The notes below the pieces were generated by a model. The model made no database searches and had not been told where the DNA came from. It worked only from the letters and a program-made list of their open reading frames with translations. 64,000 nt of DNA, taken from the NCBI GenBank assembly GCA_029255685.2, contig CM055311.2, positions 57,929,048 to 57,993,047 of the forward strand, in the 5' to 3' direction. Shown here piece after piece: positions 35,983 through 46,557 of this stretch. The translations under genes and the position numbers were made by a program. Numbering within the stretch: the stretch's first letter is position 1; every line of letters starts with the position of its first letter. The stretch comes from Silene conica (Eukaryota > Streptophyta > Magnoliopsida > Caryophyllales > Caryophyllaceae).

Positions 35983-37098
35983 TTTTCTCTTTTTAACTTT
36001 GTATTTTAAGTTATTATCATATAGATCTAATATTTGTATCTTATAAACTGCTGGGAAATTGTTTGCTGTTGGGTTAGATTAATTTTTGTTGTTTTTGTGA
36101 TTATTCGTAAAGAATTTGTTAATATCAGACTAATATTTTGTTGTTTTTGTGATTAAAACTGCTTGCCATACGAGAAATTATATCTGCTTGTTTCATGTTT
36201 GGTAGAGTAGAGTAGTGTACGCCATTAATTTTGTACTTTTATTTTGTTTAGATTAACATTATTGCCATACGAGAAATTAGATCTGCATGTTTCATGTTTG
36301 GTACAGTAGAGTAATTTGTTGCTGGGAAATTTGGATTACTTTGTGCTATCGTAATCAACTTTGTGTTGTGAATTTGGATTACTTGCTTATCTAATTGTTC
36401 ATTAACAAAACGCCAATTCAAATTTTTTTAATTAAAATTCTAGACTATTAATTTGAGTTTGACATTCATATCAAATCAACTGAGTTTGGCATTCGTATCA
36501 AATTTTCTTAATTAAAATTCCAGCTCTTTGAGATTGTTTTAATGTCCTATGTTTGTTTTATGAAGGTGCTCAGTGATGAAAGACCTTAATGGTTTGAGAG
36601 CAACATGTGTCAAGTGTAGTAAACAGGTTACTGGCCATTTAAGTAGTCATGCCACCACATAGTCTACCTGAATTGTGTGTGTGTAGGAGGCATGTTGCAT
36701 ATGGTTGATAAGCCACCACATGGTCTACCATTCGTAGGTGTGTATGCGCAAACATTTAAATGACAGTCACATAATTACTTAGTTATACAGAGCTTGCTGA
36801 TAACATTACCTGAATGGTTTGAAAGCTTAGTTATGACATTTGTATTTTTGATAGCTGTCATTAAATGGTTGTTGTATGGTCTACCTAGTTTGTGTATGTG
36901 TAGGAGGCTTATTAACCAAACAAAACTCAATGATGAGGCTATTTAGTCCTGAGAGTCCTCTGTTTATTTGTTTTTCAGTCTGTTTTGTAGCTGAACATTA
37001 AATAATAACATTAAAATGGAACATTTTGTAGCTGAACATTAAACACTAACATTAAAATAGAAGCTGGACATTACATATTCTTTGCATTACAAGCGATT

Positions 37099-38463
37099 TC
37101 ATAGAGCATTATACCCTAGCTCGGACATTAAATTCTCTAACCCTTGCGTCTTGCCTATTCCACATAAGTAGTCAACGCATTCCCTAACTAGTGATTCAGA
37201 ATCCACTAAATTTTTTGGTAACATACCAATGGCTGCTAGATGACCCTTCCCCATATGAGGAATTGCAAAGTTGTTGTGACCTTTACATTTCATGATTTCT
37301 ACCATAACCGATTGTAATGTTAAGAATATGTTGTTTAGCTTACTTGGGCTGTAATCCACGAATGCTTGCATGACTTGATTCACTAGTTCATCGACTGTTT
37401 TAGCTGCTTGGGATGATTGTATTGCTCTAAAATAACCAAGGTCATTACAAGTTAAGTCGGGTGAGTTTGGTGGCTGGAAAACTAACTTAATGTGAAAACC
37501 ATCTGAATTTGCGGCCGCCATAAAATCTGGATCGTTGTTCTTTATATGTGGGCGAGCGTTGTCTTGTAGAATGTAAATCTCTTTGCTTAGACATTCTGGC
37601 CAGGAACTTTTGATAGCTGGAATTACTTCCTCAATTAGACATTTTTTCACCACTTCTTTCGTGATAGAGTCTATTGGTTTCGTTTCCATTGTTCCCCTTG
37701 GCCCATTTCTACTGTTTCTAGCTGCTGGTACTTGACGTGTAAGAGGGAACGTCCCTATTTTCCCATCGAAAATTAGTTCCCCTTGTGCATCGTAAACCGG
37801 TCTGCTGACCGCGCACATGAACATCACTTTTGTGATGTACCTTTTTGATTGGCAGCTACGGTAAGGCAACTCTTCCCCATTTACCACGTAAGTTTTCTTG
37901 TCGTCGTCCGTAATAAAGAACCACTTCTCATCCATGTGTATTACGTTGCTCATCTCGCTGAACTTGATTTCTGTAACTGGTACTGCATTAAGGTCGAGAA
38001 AATCTTCGATCACTTGTTTTACGACTAGCATCTTTAGTGAGTGAAGAAGCCGTTCCTCTTTGTGTAAGTCGCTGAGTTTAGGATGAATTGGGCTGGAATG
38101 AGGTTTTAGTAAACCTTCTTGCACCCACTTGTGGACCATGCCAATGGCAACACCACAATTTATGAAACTCTTTTCATAGTATTTCGTTTTTGCGGCAATG
38201 AGGAACTTGATAAACTCGACATTAGGTAGAACTTTCTTCTTGTTATTGTTCCCCATTCTCCCGCTACTAACATTTAGTTTCTGACCAACTACTCGTGGTT
38301 TTTTTGCGAGATGCCAAATGTTAGAGACACTCCTTTCTTTGAGGTTGAAGCGAAGGGCTGTTTTCTGGAGTTCACCACGGTCTAGTTTCCCGTTCACTGA
38401 TTTCTGAAGCAAGTAAACGACAATTTCAGAACGTAGGTCCTCGGACATGCATTTGTATCCCAT
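37099..38463 (-). CDS. Mariner-like transposase, DD39D, 454 aa, intact
   Basis: A single open frame in the size range of plant mariner transposases. An N-terminal helix-turn-helix region (about residues 10-120) precedes the catalytic domain. First Asp lies in IHMDEKWFF (about residue 175), second in ILQDNARPH, third in TCNDLGYF. I count 39 residues between the second and third Asp, the plant DD39D signature. The start is the first Met of the frame, with no upstream in-frame alternative before the TIR. The product would cut at TA-flanked TIRs and could also mobilise Stowaway MITEs. All key residues are present, so activity is possible, though expression is unknown. Confidence 0.9.
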   Translation of the reverse strand: MGYKCMSEDLRSEIVVYLLQKSVNGKLDRGELQKTALRFNLKERSVSNIWHLAKKPRVVGQKLNVSSGRMGNNNKKKVLPNVEFIKFLIAAKTKYYEKSFINCGVAIGMVHKWVQEGLLKPHSSPIHPKLSDLHKEERLLHSLKMLVVKQVIEDFLDLNAVPVTEIKFSEMSNVIHMDEKWFFITDDDKKTYVVNGEELPYRSCQSKRYITKVMFMCAVSRPVYDAQGELIFDGKIGTFPLTRQVPAARNSRNGPRGTMETKPIDSITKEVVKKCLIEEVIPAIKSSWPECLSKEIYILQDNARPHIKNNDPDFMAAANSDGFHIKLVFQPPNSPDLTCNDLGYFRAIQSSQAAKTVDELVNQVMQAFVDYSPSKLNNIFLTLQSVMVEIMKCKGHNNFAIPHMGKGHLAAIGMLPKNLVDSESLVRECVDYLCGIGKTQGLENLMSELGYNAL

Positions 38464-38918
38464 TTTGTAAAGTGTTGTAACTGGTTGTAATAAATAATTA
38501 AGGACTTTTATTGTTTTTCTTTGGGACTGTAATTTTGCACTTTAGTAAGTAAATGTAGTGAAAAGTTTTTTTTTGTTGGGTACTCAGTTAATGAACTGAG
38601 AATAGTGGTCTATTTATGGCCAATGAGTGTACTAACAGGCTGGCAACATGCTGGCAATAGGTTGTATTCTACTCATTTTTTGGGGGGAAATAAGTTGGTG
38701 TATAATTACACTAAATCTGAAACTTCAAAAAGTGATTTTGGTGGGAAAATTAACAACTAACATCACAATTAACATTTCAGAAATTACACGTTAACAACAC
38801 ATTTAACTTAACTAAAAAGCAACCTTTACAATTTCCAATATACTTTTTATAGTTTTTTATTCTACTCTTAAAACTTGTGCAAAAAGCATAAGTGTAACTT
38901 GGATATGAATGGAGGAAG

Positions 38919-39605
38919 TATTGTTTTACGTTTTACTGCAAATTTGAGATACTACTTCGTTTTATATTTATTTAAACCTTCAATTGGTGTATGTTATCGA
39001 CTTGAGCCGATTCTTTGGTTCGATTACTGGGAGCTTTGCTTATTAGGGGTGACCATTTTTCTGATTTTAATGTTGAACTTGGTGTTACTGTTGCTACAAC
39101 CGAGGCTTGTTGACATGTCGGGGACGACTGTGTGTACAACTGGTACTTTTATTTGTCCCCGTAAATGCTAATTTTTTTTGGTGCATATCAGAATGGTTTC
39201 CTGGCAGAAACAAGGGTTTACCTTTGAGTATTATTGGCAACTTTTGAGAAACATGGTATTATTGCAGAATATTATGAATTATTTAAGATTGATCTTAGAT
39301 ATCCATTAGTAAGCTTTAAATAATTTGGATGGCCAATTATGTCAAATCTACAAGGATACTGTGGGAGTTACTCCCAGTGCTAATGTACTTTTTGCTTGTA
39401 ATGAACGTGCATTACCAGTTTTTGGCCCTTGTTATTAATACGAGAGAAGATGGAAACCAATGTTTCCCGCAGTGCAAGGCTAGATATAAGAGACTCACAG
39501 GTCGGTCATTTTTACCTGTAATTTTCTCCGTCTATCCAATTTATATTCTCCTCAAACTAATGATCAAATGGTGTTATGAACCATGTATTTATCTAAGGGG
39601 GCATT
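38919..39605. other. Short interval between mariner and LTR; CESA fragment only
   Basis: Apart from the CESA fragment no gene is recognised. ORFs at 38875 and 39329 are open by chance or overlap the fragment in the wrong frame. Sequence upstream of 39343 has no recognised homology. Confidence 0.45.
39343..39500 (+). pseudogene. Fragment of a cellulose synthase (CESA) zinc-finger exon
   Basis: The frame reads through the N-terminal RING-type finger of CESA proteins: DTVGVT, CNERALPV, GPCY, YER, DGNQCFPQCKARYKRLTG. It ends at ACAG followed by GT, where the plant CESA exon normally ends. Damage: Cys to Arg in CNE(C), the loss of the second Cys in PVxxPCY, a TAA stop after PCY and a one-base deletion in the following YEREDG. 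No other CESA exon lies nearby. Probably a fragment carried here by a transposon. The CSLD family has a related finger and is the alternative. Confidence 0.7.
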
Positions 39606-40169
39606 TGTATAACCCCTCGCGAAGTGGAAATATCAACAAAGAAGCATGCGGAAAAGTGCGCAGAATTAAAACTTTTTGACATGAATTAAACAATGGAGGT
39701 GATTTTAAAGTAAAACTGAAAGCGTAAATTTAACTAAATTAATTATTAGATTTAGATACAACAGGCCAAACGGGGATGACACATCCCACGAATATTAAAA
39801 TAGTAAATGAACTAAGACTAGCTAAACGATGTAGAAGTGTAGTTATGTCGATTCATAGCATCGCTCGCTAGCTCTCACGGTGTCCCCAGATCAGCACCAA
39901 CCTACATACGTGAAACATGTACGCCACAGTCAGTGGGGAGCAACTAGAGGTTCTCTCAGCCACTTATTGTCAATAAACACGTAAACATGCATGTAACATT
40001 AATACATTAATAAGTATGTTATGATATAACCGTAAAATCATACGAGGTATACAATTCAATCAAAAATCATGTGATAACTATACTTGAACTAATCATGCAA
40101 TAGATTAACATACGAGTTAAATTAATGTAACACATTTAACATGATATGAAAACAATATAACCATTCAGT

Positions 40170-40775
40170 ATCTGGTCCAGCGGTCAGCTTAAGACATATC
40201 AAAATTCAACAAACTCAAGTAATGGGTCCAGAGGTGAGCTTAACACCTATTCCACTACACCAAAATATCGGGTCTAGAGGTGAGCTTAACACATATCCCA
40301 ACAAACATACACAAGTAATGGGTCTAGAGATGAGCTTAACACATATCGCACTACAACCAAATGTTGGGTCCAAAGGTGAGCTTAACCCATATCCCAACAT
40401 ACATACACAAGTAATGGGTATAGAGGTGAGCTTAACACATATCCCATTACCACACACAAGTATTGGGTCCAGAGGTGAGCTTAACACATAGCCCAATACA
40501 CTTCAATAAGACACTGGGTCTAGAGGTAAGCTTAACACATATCCCAATATGTAACAATTGATCACGTGTCAGGTCTTAGAGATGAGCTTAACACATAACC
40601 TGACACGCCACATCCATACACGTACCGGGTCCAGAAGTGAGCTTAACACATATCCCGATACGCCACAAACAAAACATGTAATGGGTCCAGAGGCAAGCTT
40701 AACACATATCCCATCACGCGACAAACACACACGAGTCGGGTCCTGAGGTGAGCTTAACACATATCCTAATACGTA
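40170..40775 (-). repeat. Hairpin array in family-A LTR: constant core, variable complementary arms
   Basis: About 12 tandem units, each with the core GTGTTAAGCTCACCTCTGG (read on the minus strand) between two short arms. The arms change from unit to unit but in most units stay complementary: GTAATGGG with CCCATTAC, GTATTGGG with CCCAATAC, GTGTCAGG with CCTGACAC, ATGTTGGG with CCCAACAT. A few units pair poorly. The same array, with other stem sequences, is in the LTR at 52692. Confidence 0.85.
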
Positions 40776-40919
40776 ACTATACATGCATCAACACATGAAT
40801 CTCCTTAAGGAGGCTATACAATACACTATACGATAATATTGAAGCATAAGAATCATACGGAGAAAGAATCACTCAAATCAGAACATCCGATCACGAGTAA
40901 AAATCCAATTAAATAAGAT

Positions 40920-41295
40920 CAGGGGCTCCCAGCCGGTGGCACCGGCTGCCGTTGACCGACTGGTAGTCCTTTCCAGCCAAGTTTTCAAAATAGAAAACGA
41001 GGCCGGTGGACCGGCTGTCGGCCACCCGGTTGGCAACACTCTCTACTTTACTTTCAAAACAACAAAATGGGAGAAGAGGGGTCCCTAGCCGGTTGATCGG
41101 CCGGCGGTCCAGCGACTGGTAACCTTCCCCTTAATTGCCAACTTATCAAAATGTCACACAATAGGGACTCTTGGCCGATCGACCGATGGCTGACCACCCA
41201 GCTGAGAACCCTTCCCACTTAAAGATATATAATAAATCCAATGAGGATTACCAGGCGGTTAGTCGACTGGCTGCCGGCCGAGCAGCTGGTGGTAC
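40920..41295 (-). repeat. GC-rich palindromic CCGGC block in truncated family-A LTR
   Basis: Five spaced imperfect units of AGCCGGT...ACCGGCTG type. Counterpart of 2560-2905 and 53640-54060. Confidence 0.75.
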
Positions 41296-41300
41296 CTGCT

Positions 41301-43061
41301 TGATGAATCCCATTTTAGTCATTATTTTCTTTGTTTTTCCCTTAATTTCGATCCCGTTTCTGCACCGTTTTGCGTGTCATGGCTTGATTTTATTGCCCTT
41401 TGCCTCTATTATGCATATTTGGTTCTCATTTTGTAGGACATGAGGCGTTTGGAAGAAACGTGAGCAAACAAAGCGGTTTTGATGCAAAAAGGGAGAAAAA
41501 GTGAAGAAATGACAAAGAGGGGTCTCAGTCGGTCGACCGACTGGGAACCAAAATTACCGAGACTCAGGCCAAAAGGAAAAAGAAAAGAGAAGAAAGGTCC
41601 TCAGTCGGTTGGCCGGCAGCCGGTCCACCGACAAGGAACCCCTTTCCCATACTTAACCATTTTCAGAAAGTGCAAAATTTCAGAATGTTTCCAGAAGGTC
41701 CTCAACCGGTGAATGACCGACGGCCGGTGGATCGGCGTAGAACCCCAAATCTATACTTAGATTATTTTTCAGTGCTCAACAAATCGGAGAATCAAGTAGG
41801 GGTCCTTAACTGGTGCCACGCCGGCAGCTGGTTGACCGGCCCAACGTACCTGACAATCTTGGAAAAATCAAGTCAATATGAGAACTCAAGAATAGGGTCC
41901 TCAGGCGATCCCCAACCGACAGACGGTGGACCGGCTGAGAGAGAAGCATTAGAGTTAAAAAGTCCAGACAAGTCAGGTGGGTCCTCAGCCGGTCCCCGAC
42001 AGGCAGCCGGTCGGCCGGCTGAGAGTCCCTTTTCAGATTTTTCCGCATTTTCAGAAACAATAAATACCCATACTTAGATATTTTTAGGGAGATCGACACT
42101 TTTACGCACTGTTCAGAATTTTCACGTATTTCTAGGGTTTTAGATTCTCAAGCCTACTTTCACATATAATCTTTCTTTAATTTTTATAATCTTTTAGTTA
42201 ATCATAATTAATTAGTCTTAATCTTTCCTTAGCAAGTTCAATAGTTTAAATTTGGGTATTTGGTTGTATTGTGAAGAGATTCGAGAAAATTCTTCATTTG
42301 TAGCCAAGTTCCAAATTTTAATGCAAGTATTGGTATTATGTTTCTTCCCTCTTCTTAGTTTTTCCACTTGTTTACAGTTGTTTTAGTTTTTGTGTTGAAT
42401 TGTTTACATTTCAAATAGTTAAAATGTTAGCCTATTTTCTTTCAATTGTTTACATTTTTGTTTCAAGTATGTGTGATTAGACTCATTCTAAGGTTAAGGG
42501 TGATCTATGTTTGGTTGTTAGTGATGTTACTTGCTTAATATTAGACTTAGTTTCTCTTTTGTTAAGGTCGTTTATAGTATGCATGCTAGGTGTTCGATGA
42601 AATGCCTCAGCGACGGTTGGGCTTGAGTTGTCACTTTTGTTTGTCTTTAGCAATAGTTTGAGACTTTTATATTCATGTTTTTATGTTGGTTAAGTATGTT
42701 CATAGCGATAGCTAGGATAGATTGGACCTAAGGCTAGTTGACTCAAAAGACGAGACAAGCCGAGACCGACTCATAAGAGTAGCCTAATCGACCCTTTGCA
42801 TGTTTCGTTATCACCACTTCGTAGTAACCCCGACACCCTAGTTTCCTTAACCTTGATAATTTACATCTTTAGTTTTTGTTTACTTTAGTTGAAACAATCA
42901 TTCAAACCAACTCTTTTTACCCCCGATTAAACTTAGATTAGAACGTAACTATACAAAAATCCCCACCAACCTTGTGTTCGACACCCGACTAAAATTTTAC
43001 TTTTAATTGGGTTTATAAATTTCTTTTGATCGGGAAAATGACGGCAAATATACCGCTATCA
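41301..43061 (+). mobile_element. 5' LTR of a gypsy retrotransposon (family B), 1.76 kb
   Basis: Starts TGATGAATCC and ends CCGCTATCA (TGAT...ATCA). Followed after three bases by a tRNA-Asp-type primer binding site and then gag. It includes several GGTCGACCG-containing units at 41520-42020. The 3' LTR of this element is not present because the element is truncated after gag. The start is set by the break in family-A similarity and the TG end. Confidence 0.75.
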
Positions 43062-43064
43062 AAA

Positions 43065-43082
43065 TGGCGTCGTTGCAGGGGA
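43065..43082 (+). other. Gypsy primer binding site (tRNA-Asp type)
   Basis: TGGCGTCGTTGCAGGGGA, three bases after the LTR. It matches the tRNA-Asp-complementary site of Athila/Tat-type gypsy elements except for two changes. Confidence 0.75.
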
Positions 43083-43513
43083 TGGTGCTAGATTTTGTGT
43101 AGTTTAGTTTTCGTCTGAGCTTTAGTTTGTTGCTTTTGTTTGTTCTTGATCAAGTTTTGCTAGATTCTTGTAGAGTGTGTGTTGATTACTCTCCCTAGTG
43201 TCTAAAAAGCACTAGGCCGACTAACGATTTGCCTTGAGTTTACGCCTAGGGGTGATACTACTTCCCTTCTTTCTAGTTCTGAACGGAAAGGCTCTTCCGG
43301 GCCTTAAGGAGTAGAACTTTAGCAAGGGTGAGGACCGCATCCCAAGCTTCATCTAGCCAAACCAAGGCTACCACTTCACCGTAAATTCAAAGCCCAATTC
43401 ACGAATAATCAAATCCAACCATTGATAACTTCGATAATCCGTTCTACAACAACGAGATTGAGGAAGATACCCCACCAAACACCCTACCCACTCGAAATCA
43501 ATCACAAAACAAT

Positions 43514-44075
43514 ATGGCTGCTTTAAGAGAGCATAACCGACCCAACTACAATGACACTTCAAATCCCATCAACTTCGAATCCATAGGCCTAAATAACTTT
43601 GAAATCCATCCGGCTCAAGTTGGATTGATCGAGAAACATACCTTTGGGGGTGATTCCCACGAGGATGCCCATGCTCATTTGAGGAAGTTTAAAGGAAAAG
43701 TGTCAATGATGAAGAAAACCGGGGTGCCGGAGAAGGCACTTAGACTCATGCTATTCCCTGACTCCTTAACCGATAGGGCGGATAAGTGGCTCAACGTTCA
43801 CCCTCCCGATACCTTCATTACTTGGGACAAACTCGCCAAAGCTTTCCTAGCCAAATACTACCCATACTCCAAAACCGCCATGATTTGGAATGAGATCACT
43901 CAATTCCAACAAGACGATGGAGAATCCTTGGGCGAGAAGCTTGGTATCGATACCAAGATTTTTTAGCTCGATGCCCTCACCACGGAATTCCGGCGTGGTA
44001 CATAACCAAAACCTTCTTTCCAACACTTTTACTGAGGACGAAGGAGATGGTGAATGCCTCGACCAGAGGTGGTTT
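43514..44075 (+). pseudogene. Gypsy (Athila/Tat-like) gag, 5' part
   Basis: ORF from 43514 with the retrotransposon gag domain: FEIHPAQVGLIE, FGGDSHEDAHAHL, LRLMLFPDSLTDRADKWL, FLAKYYP and ITQFQQDDGESLGE segments in family order. A frameshift lies near 43938 (after GESLGE), past which the next frame still carries CPHHG-type gag sequence. The copia element at 44076 interrupts it. It continues at 57339. The LTR and the PBS place it in Ty3/gypsy; a full Athila-like identity needs a search. Confidence 0.8.
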
Positions 44076-45045
44076 TGTTGGAGCCAGTGTCCTCCACAGT
44101 TAGTATTATAATCAGTTGATTAACGTTTATCGCTAACGGTTGGCTTGCTAGAAGTTTGACGTTATTGTCATACAAATAGCGGTGATCAACTGGTCCCTAA
44201 GAGTCACACCTAAAGGATGTAATCTGAGATATATGATTAGATGAAAATGTAATCATATTGATACCTTATACAACTAAACGGTTAGTCAATGTAATGATGA
44301 TACGATTATTTAATACTGATTAAATAATATTAGCTGAGACGAATTAAAATGTTAATTCGTAATTAAATGTAAAATGTTACATTTAATTAGTATGTGTAAT
44401 GTAATTATTTAATAAAGATTGAATAATTTAGTTAAATATAAACGGTTATATTTAATTAGTAAATTATAAATATACGGTATTTATAAGATAAACATTATAC
44501 ACAAGAGAGGATAAAAATCGATCTTATATTGATAAAATTGGTTGAGCCGAGTGGAGTAGTGTTCGGTCAGTAAGGGTGTGGTACTCGGTCAGTTCTGAGT
44601 TTGTAGCAGGTTAGGTATACTCAAATACGGATTTGAGAAATCCTATCTAAATTCTGCAAGGTGGTTAAGGTTATGTATAAGAGTTATATTTATTAACAAA
44701 CACCTCCTACTACTATATATACTAGCCTCACGACACACATACATTCACGAGTTCCAAAAAACAGACGTGATACTCCCTCCTCTCTCTATTTCATCATTCA
44801 CAAAAATTAACATTAATTTTTGCAGTTTCTAGCTCTAGTGAAAAGGTATTTCTCGGAGCGTCTTGGGTGCAACAATTAGGAGGATATCTATTTTGATATC
44901 TGTTCTTAGGCCTCTTGCAAGGACCAAAGGTTAATTCTTCTTCCCAATCCTTGTATCTCGTATTTCGTTTATGACTGTAAATCATTATAATTTCGTTATA
45001 ATCGTACATATAAAGTATTGAGATATATACAGATATTTTCTCACA
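44076..45045 (+). mobile_element. Copia 5' LTR, 970 bp
   Basis: Begins TGTTGGAGCCAGTGTCC and ends TTTTCTCACA. Against the 3' LTR it lacks about 44 bp after the first 30 bases. The junction lies in a short direct repeat, suggesting slippage. Confidence 0.88.
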
Positions 45046-45047
45046 AG

Positions 45048-45059
45048 TGGTATCAGAGT
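45048..45059 (+). other. Copia primer binding site (initiator tRNA-Met)
   Basis: TGGTATCAGAGT, two bases after the LTR end. It is the standard plant copia site with the last base changed. Confidence 0.88.
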
Positions 45060-46557
45060 GTTAGGTTTACCAAATTTATTTTTGTATGATTTTCATAAAC
45101 GTTTTTGGGAAAAAAAAATATTGTTCACGAAAAAAAAAATTGTTTTTTTTTCCGAGCAGCCTGTTTTTTTTTTTTTTTTTTTTTATTTCGGCTGATTTTA
45201 TTACGGGTTGTTTCGTCTTGTTTTTTTTCTTGTTATGCATTATAAGGATAATGTGTACATGTTGTGAAAAAGTTCACAAGTTTTGATACCCAAATATTTT
45301 AAACGGTTTAAAATAATGTTGGATTAATTCATATTATTCGATAATATGAATGCGTTTTGTTTGATTAAAGTTATGTGATTAATTTAGGACTTATCACATA
45401 ATTTAGTCATTATTAAATGGTGGTTAGGGTAAATTACTCCACATAAGTACTAAATTATGTCTTGAAAGTTTAATTTAATTAGTTGATGCATCTTTTATAT
45501 ATTATTGTTGAATGAATGAATGGTTTAATTTTCGTATTTTGCAAACGGTTGTAATTTTACTTAGTGTGGCCTTAGTTGATCATGTTTTCGAAATGATGGA
45601 AACATGGTTGGTGATGTAATTATGAGATCTCGAATCTCATTTTCTTTATTTTACGTTTTTGGGAATTAGAATGTAATAATAGGTCAATTATGTAATTTTT
45701 CATTAAATGTAATTTGAAGAAAGATACGGAGGCCGGATTGCTCACTCCCACTACATGCACCAAGATGGAACACCAATATGGAACACTAAGACAAGCTTCT
45801 ATGGTCCATTGCTAAATGGATTCCAAAGTTGTATTTTGTTTTGTTTTGGTAGGATAGGCCACACTAGGACTTGTTTTTTTTATTCCGTTATTGTTTTCCC
45901 TTAATATGTTTTGCATCACATTCCGCCTAAACCAAACCACCTAATACTGAATGAAAATTGACTCATATAAGTTGTATGCTAGTCTCCATTGACATACTGA
46001 TGTCACACGCCAGTTTTACATTAAAGCCATCACCTTAGTTTATTCATTCTCGCATGCTAGATATTCATTCACTTAAAATGATTAAAATAAAGTTGATGGG
46101 ATCTTCCTCTATAACCTAAAATTGAGATTAATCTTTTATAAGTCAAATTACTATATGAATCCCTTCTTCGTCGTCAGGCATATAGGACTTTACTCTCCAT
46201 ATGACCCCTTCTACGTTGGGTAAGTAGTAGCTGTTGACTTATTTTACCTCAACATCATGATCCTTGTACGATCTTGTGGTTATGGTGGATTAAAGATATA
46301 ATTTACAGAAATTTGTCGACCAAGAATTTTAATGTAGAATTAGCCAAAAGGTTGGCTTATCAATTTTCTGAAATTGAGTCTTTGGATCATTTATATAATT
46401 ATTGAGGAAGATCAATTGTATGAATGTTAAAAGTCTTAGTATTAAAAAGTTTTATCACTAGACTTAAATTAACAAATCGATGATTGCTTATCATATTTTT
46501 TCTTCTGCTTTTTCAGTGTAGAAATCATTTCACATTTGATATTACTGTTTATAACAA

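Larger units (their letters stand above)
34859..38918 (-). mobile_element. Plant mariner-like element, complete, 4.06 kb
   Basis: Left TIR CTTCCTCCATTCATATCCAA..., right TIR its inverse, matching over about 31 bp with one mismatch. TA dinucleotides flank both ends (34857-34858 and 38919-38920), the mariner target duplication. The transposase gene (37099-38463, minus) is uninterrupted. Stowaway MITEs, such as the one at 60212, depend on this type of transposase and share the CTCCCTCC-like TIR start. The left 2 kb additionally holds a + strand leader-like sequence and an ORF (35530-35982) not usual for plant mariners. Confidence 0.9.
39606..41300 (-). mobile_element. Family-A LTR, 3' part, minus strand, truncated
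   Basis: On the minus strand it ends GGGGTTATACA, like the other family-A LTRs, and holds the hairpin array (40170-40775) and the CCGGC block (40920-41290). It is cut at 41300 by the start of the gypsy LTR. The 5' part of this LTR is missing from the window, so the original insertion was lost on that side. Confidence 0.78.

Noticed and set aside
40215..40784. Repetitive ORFs in the hairpin array on both strands
   Set aside because: The repeat unit keeps a frame open; translation is a by-product of the DNA repeat.
41806..42099. ORFs in the gypsy 5' LTR (41171-42099)
   Set aside because: Open because of GGTCGACCG-type repeats; located in an LTR.
45086..45286. 66-codon ORF with poly-Phe/Lys runs
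   Set aside because: Formed by poly-T and poly-A tracts in the copia leader.
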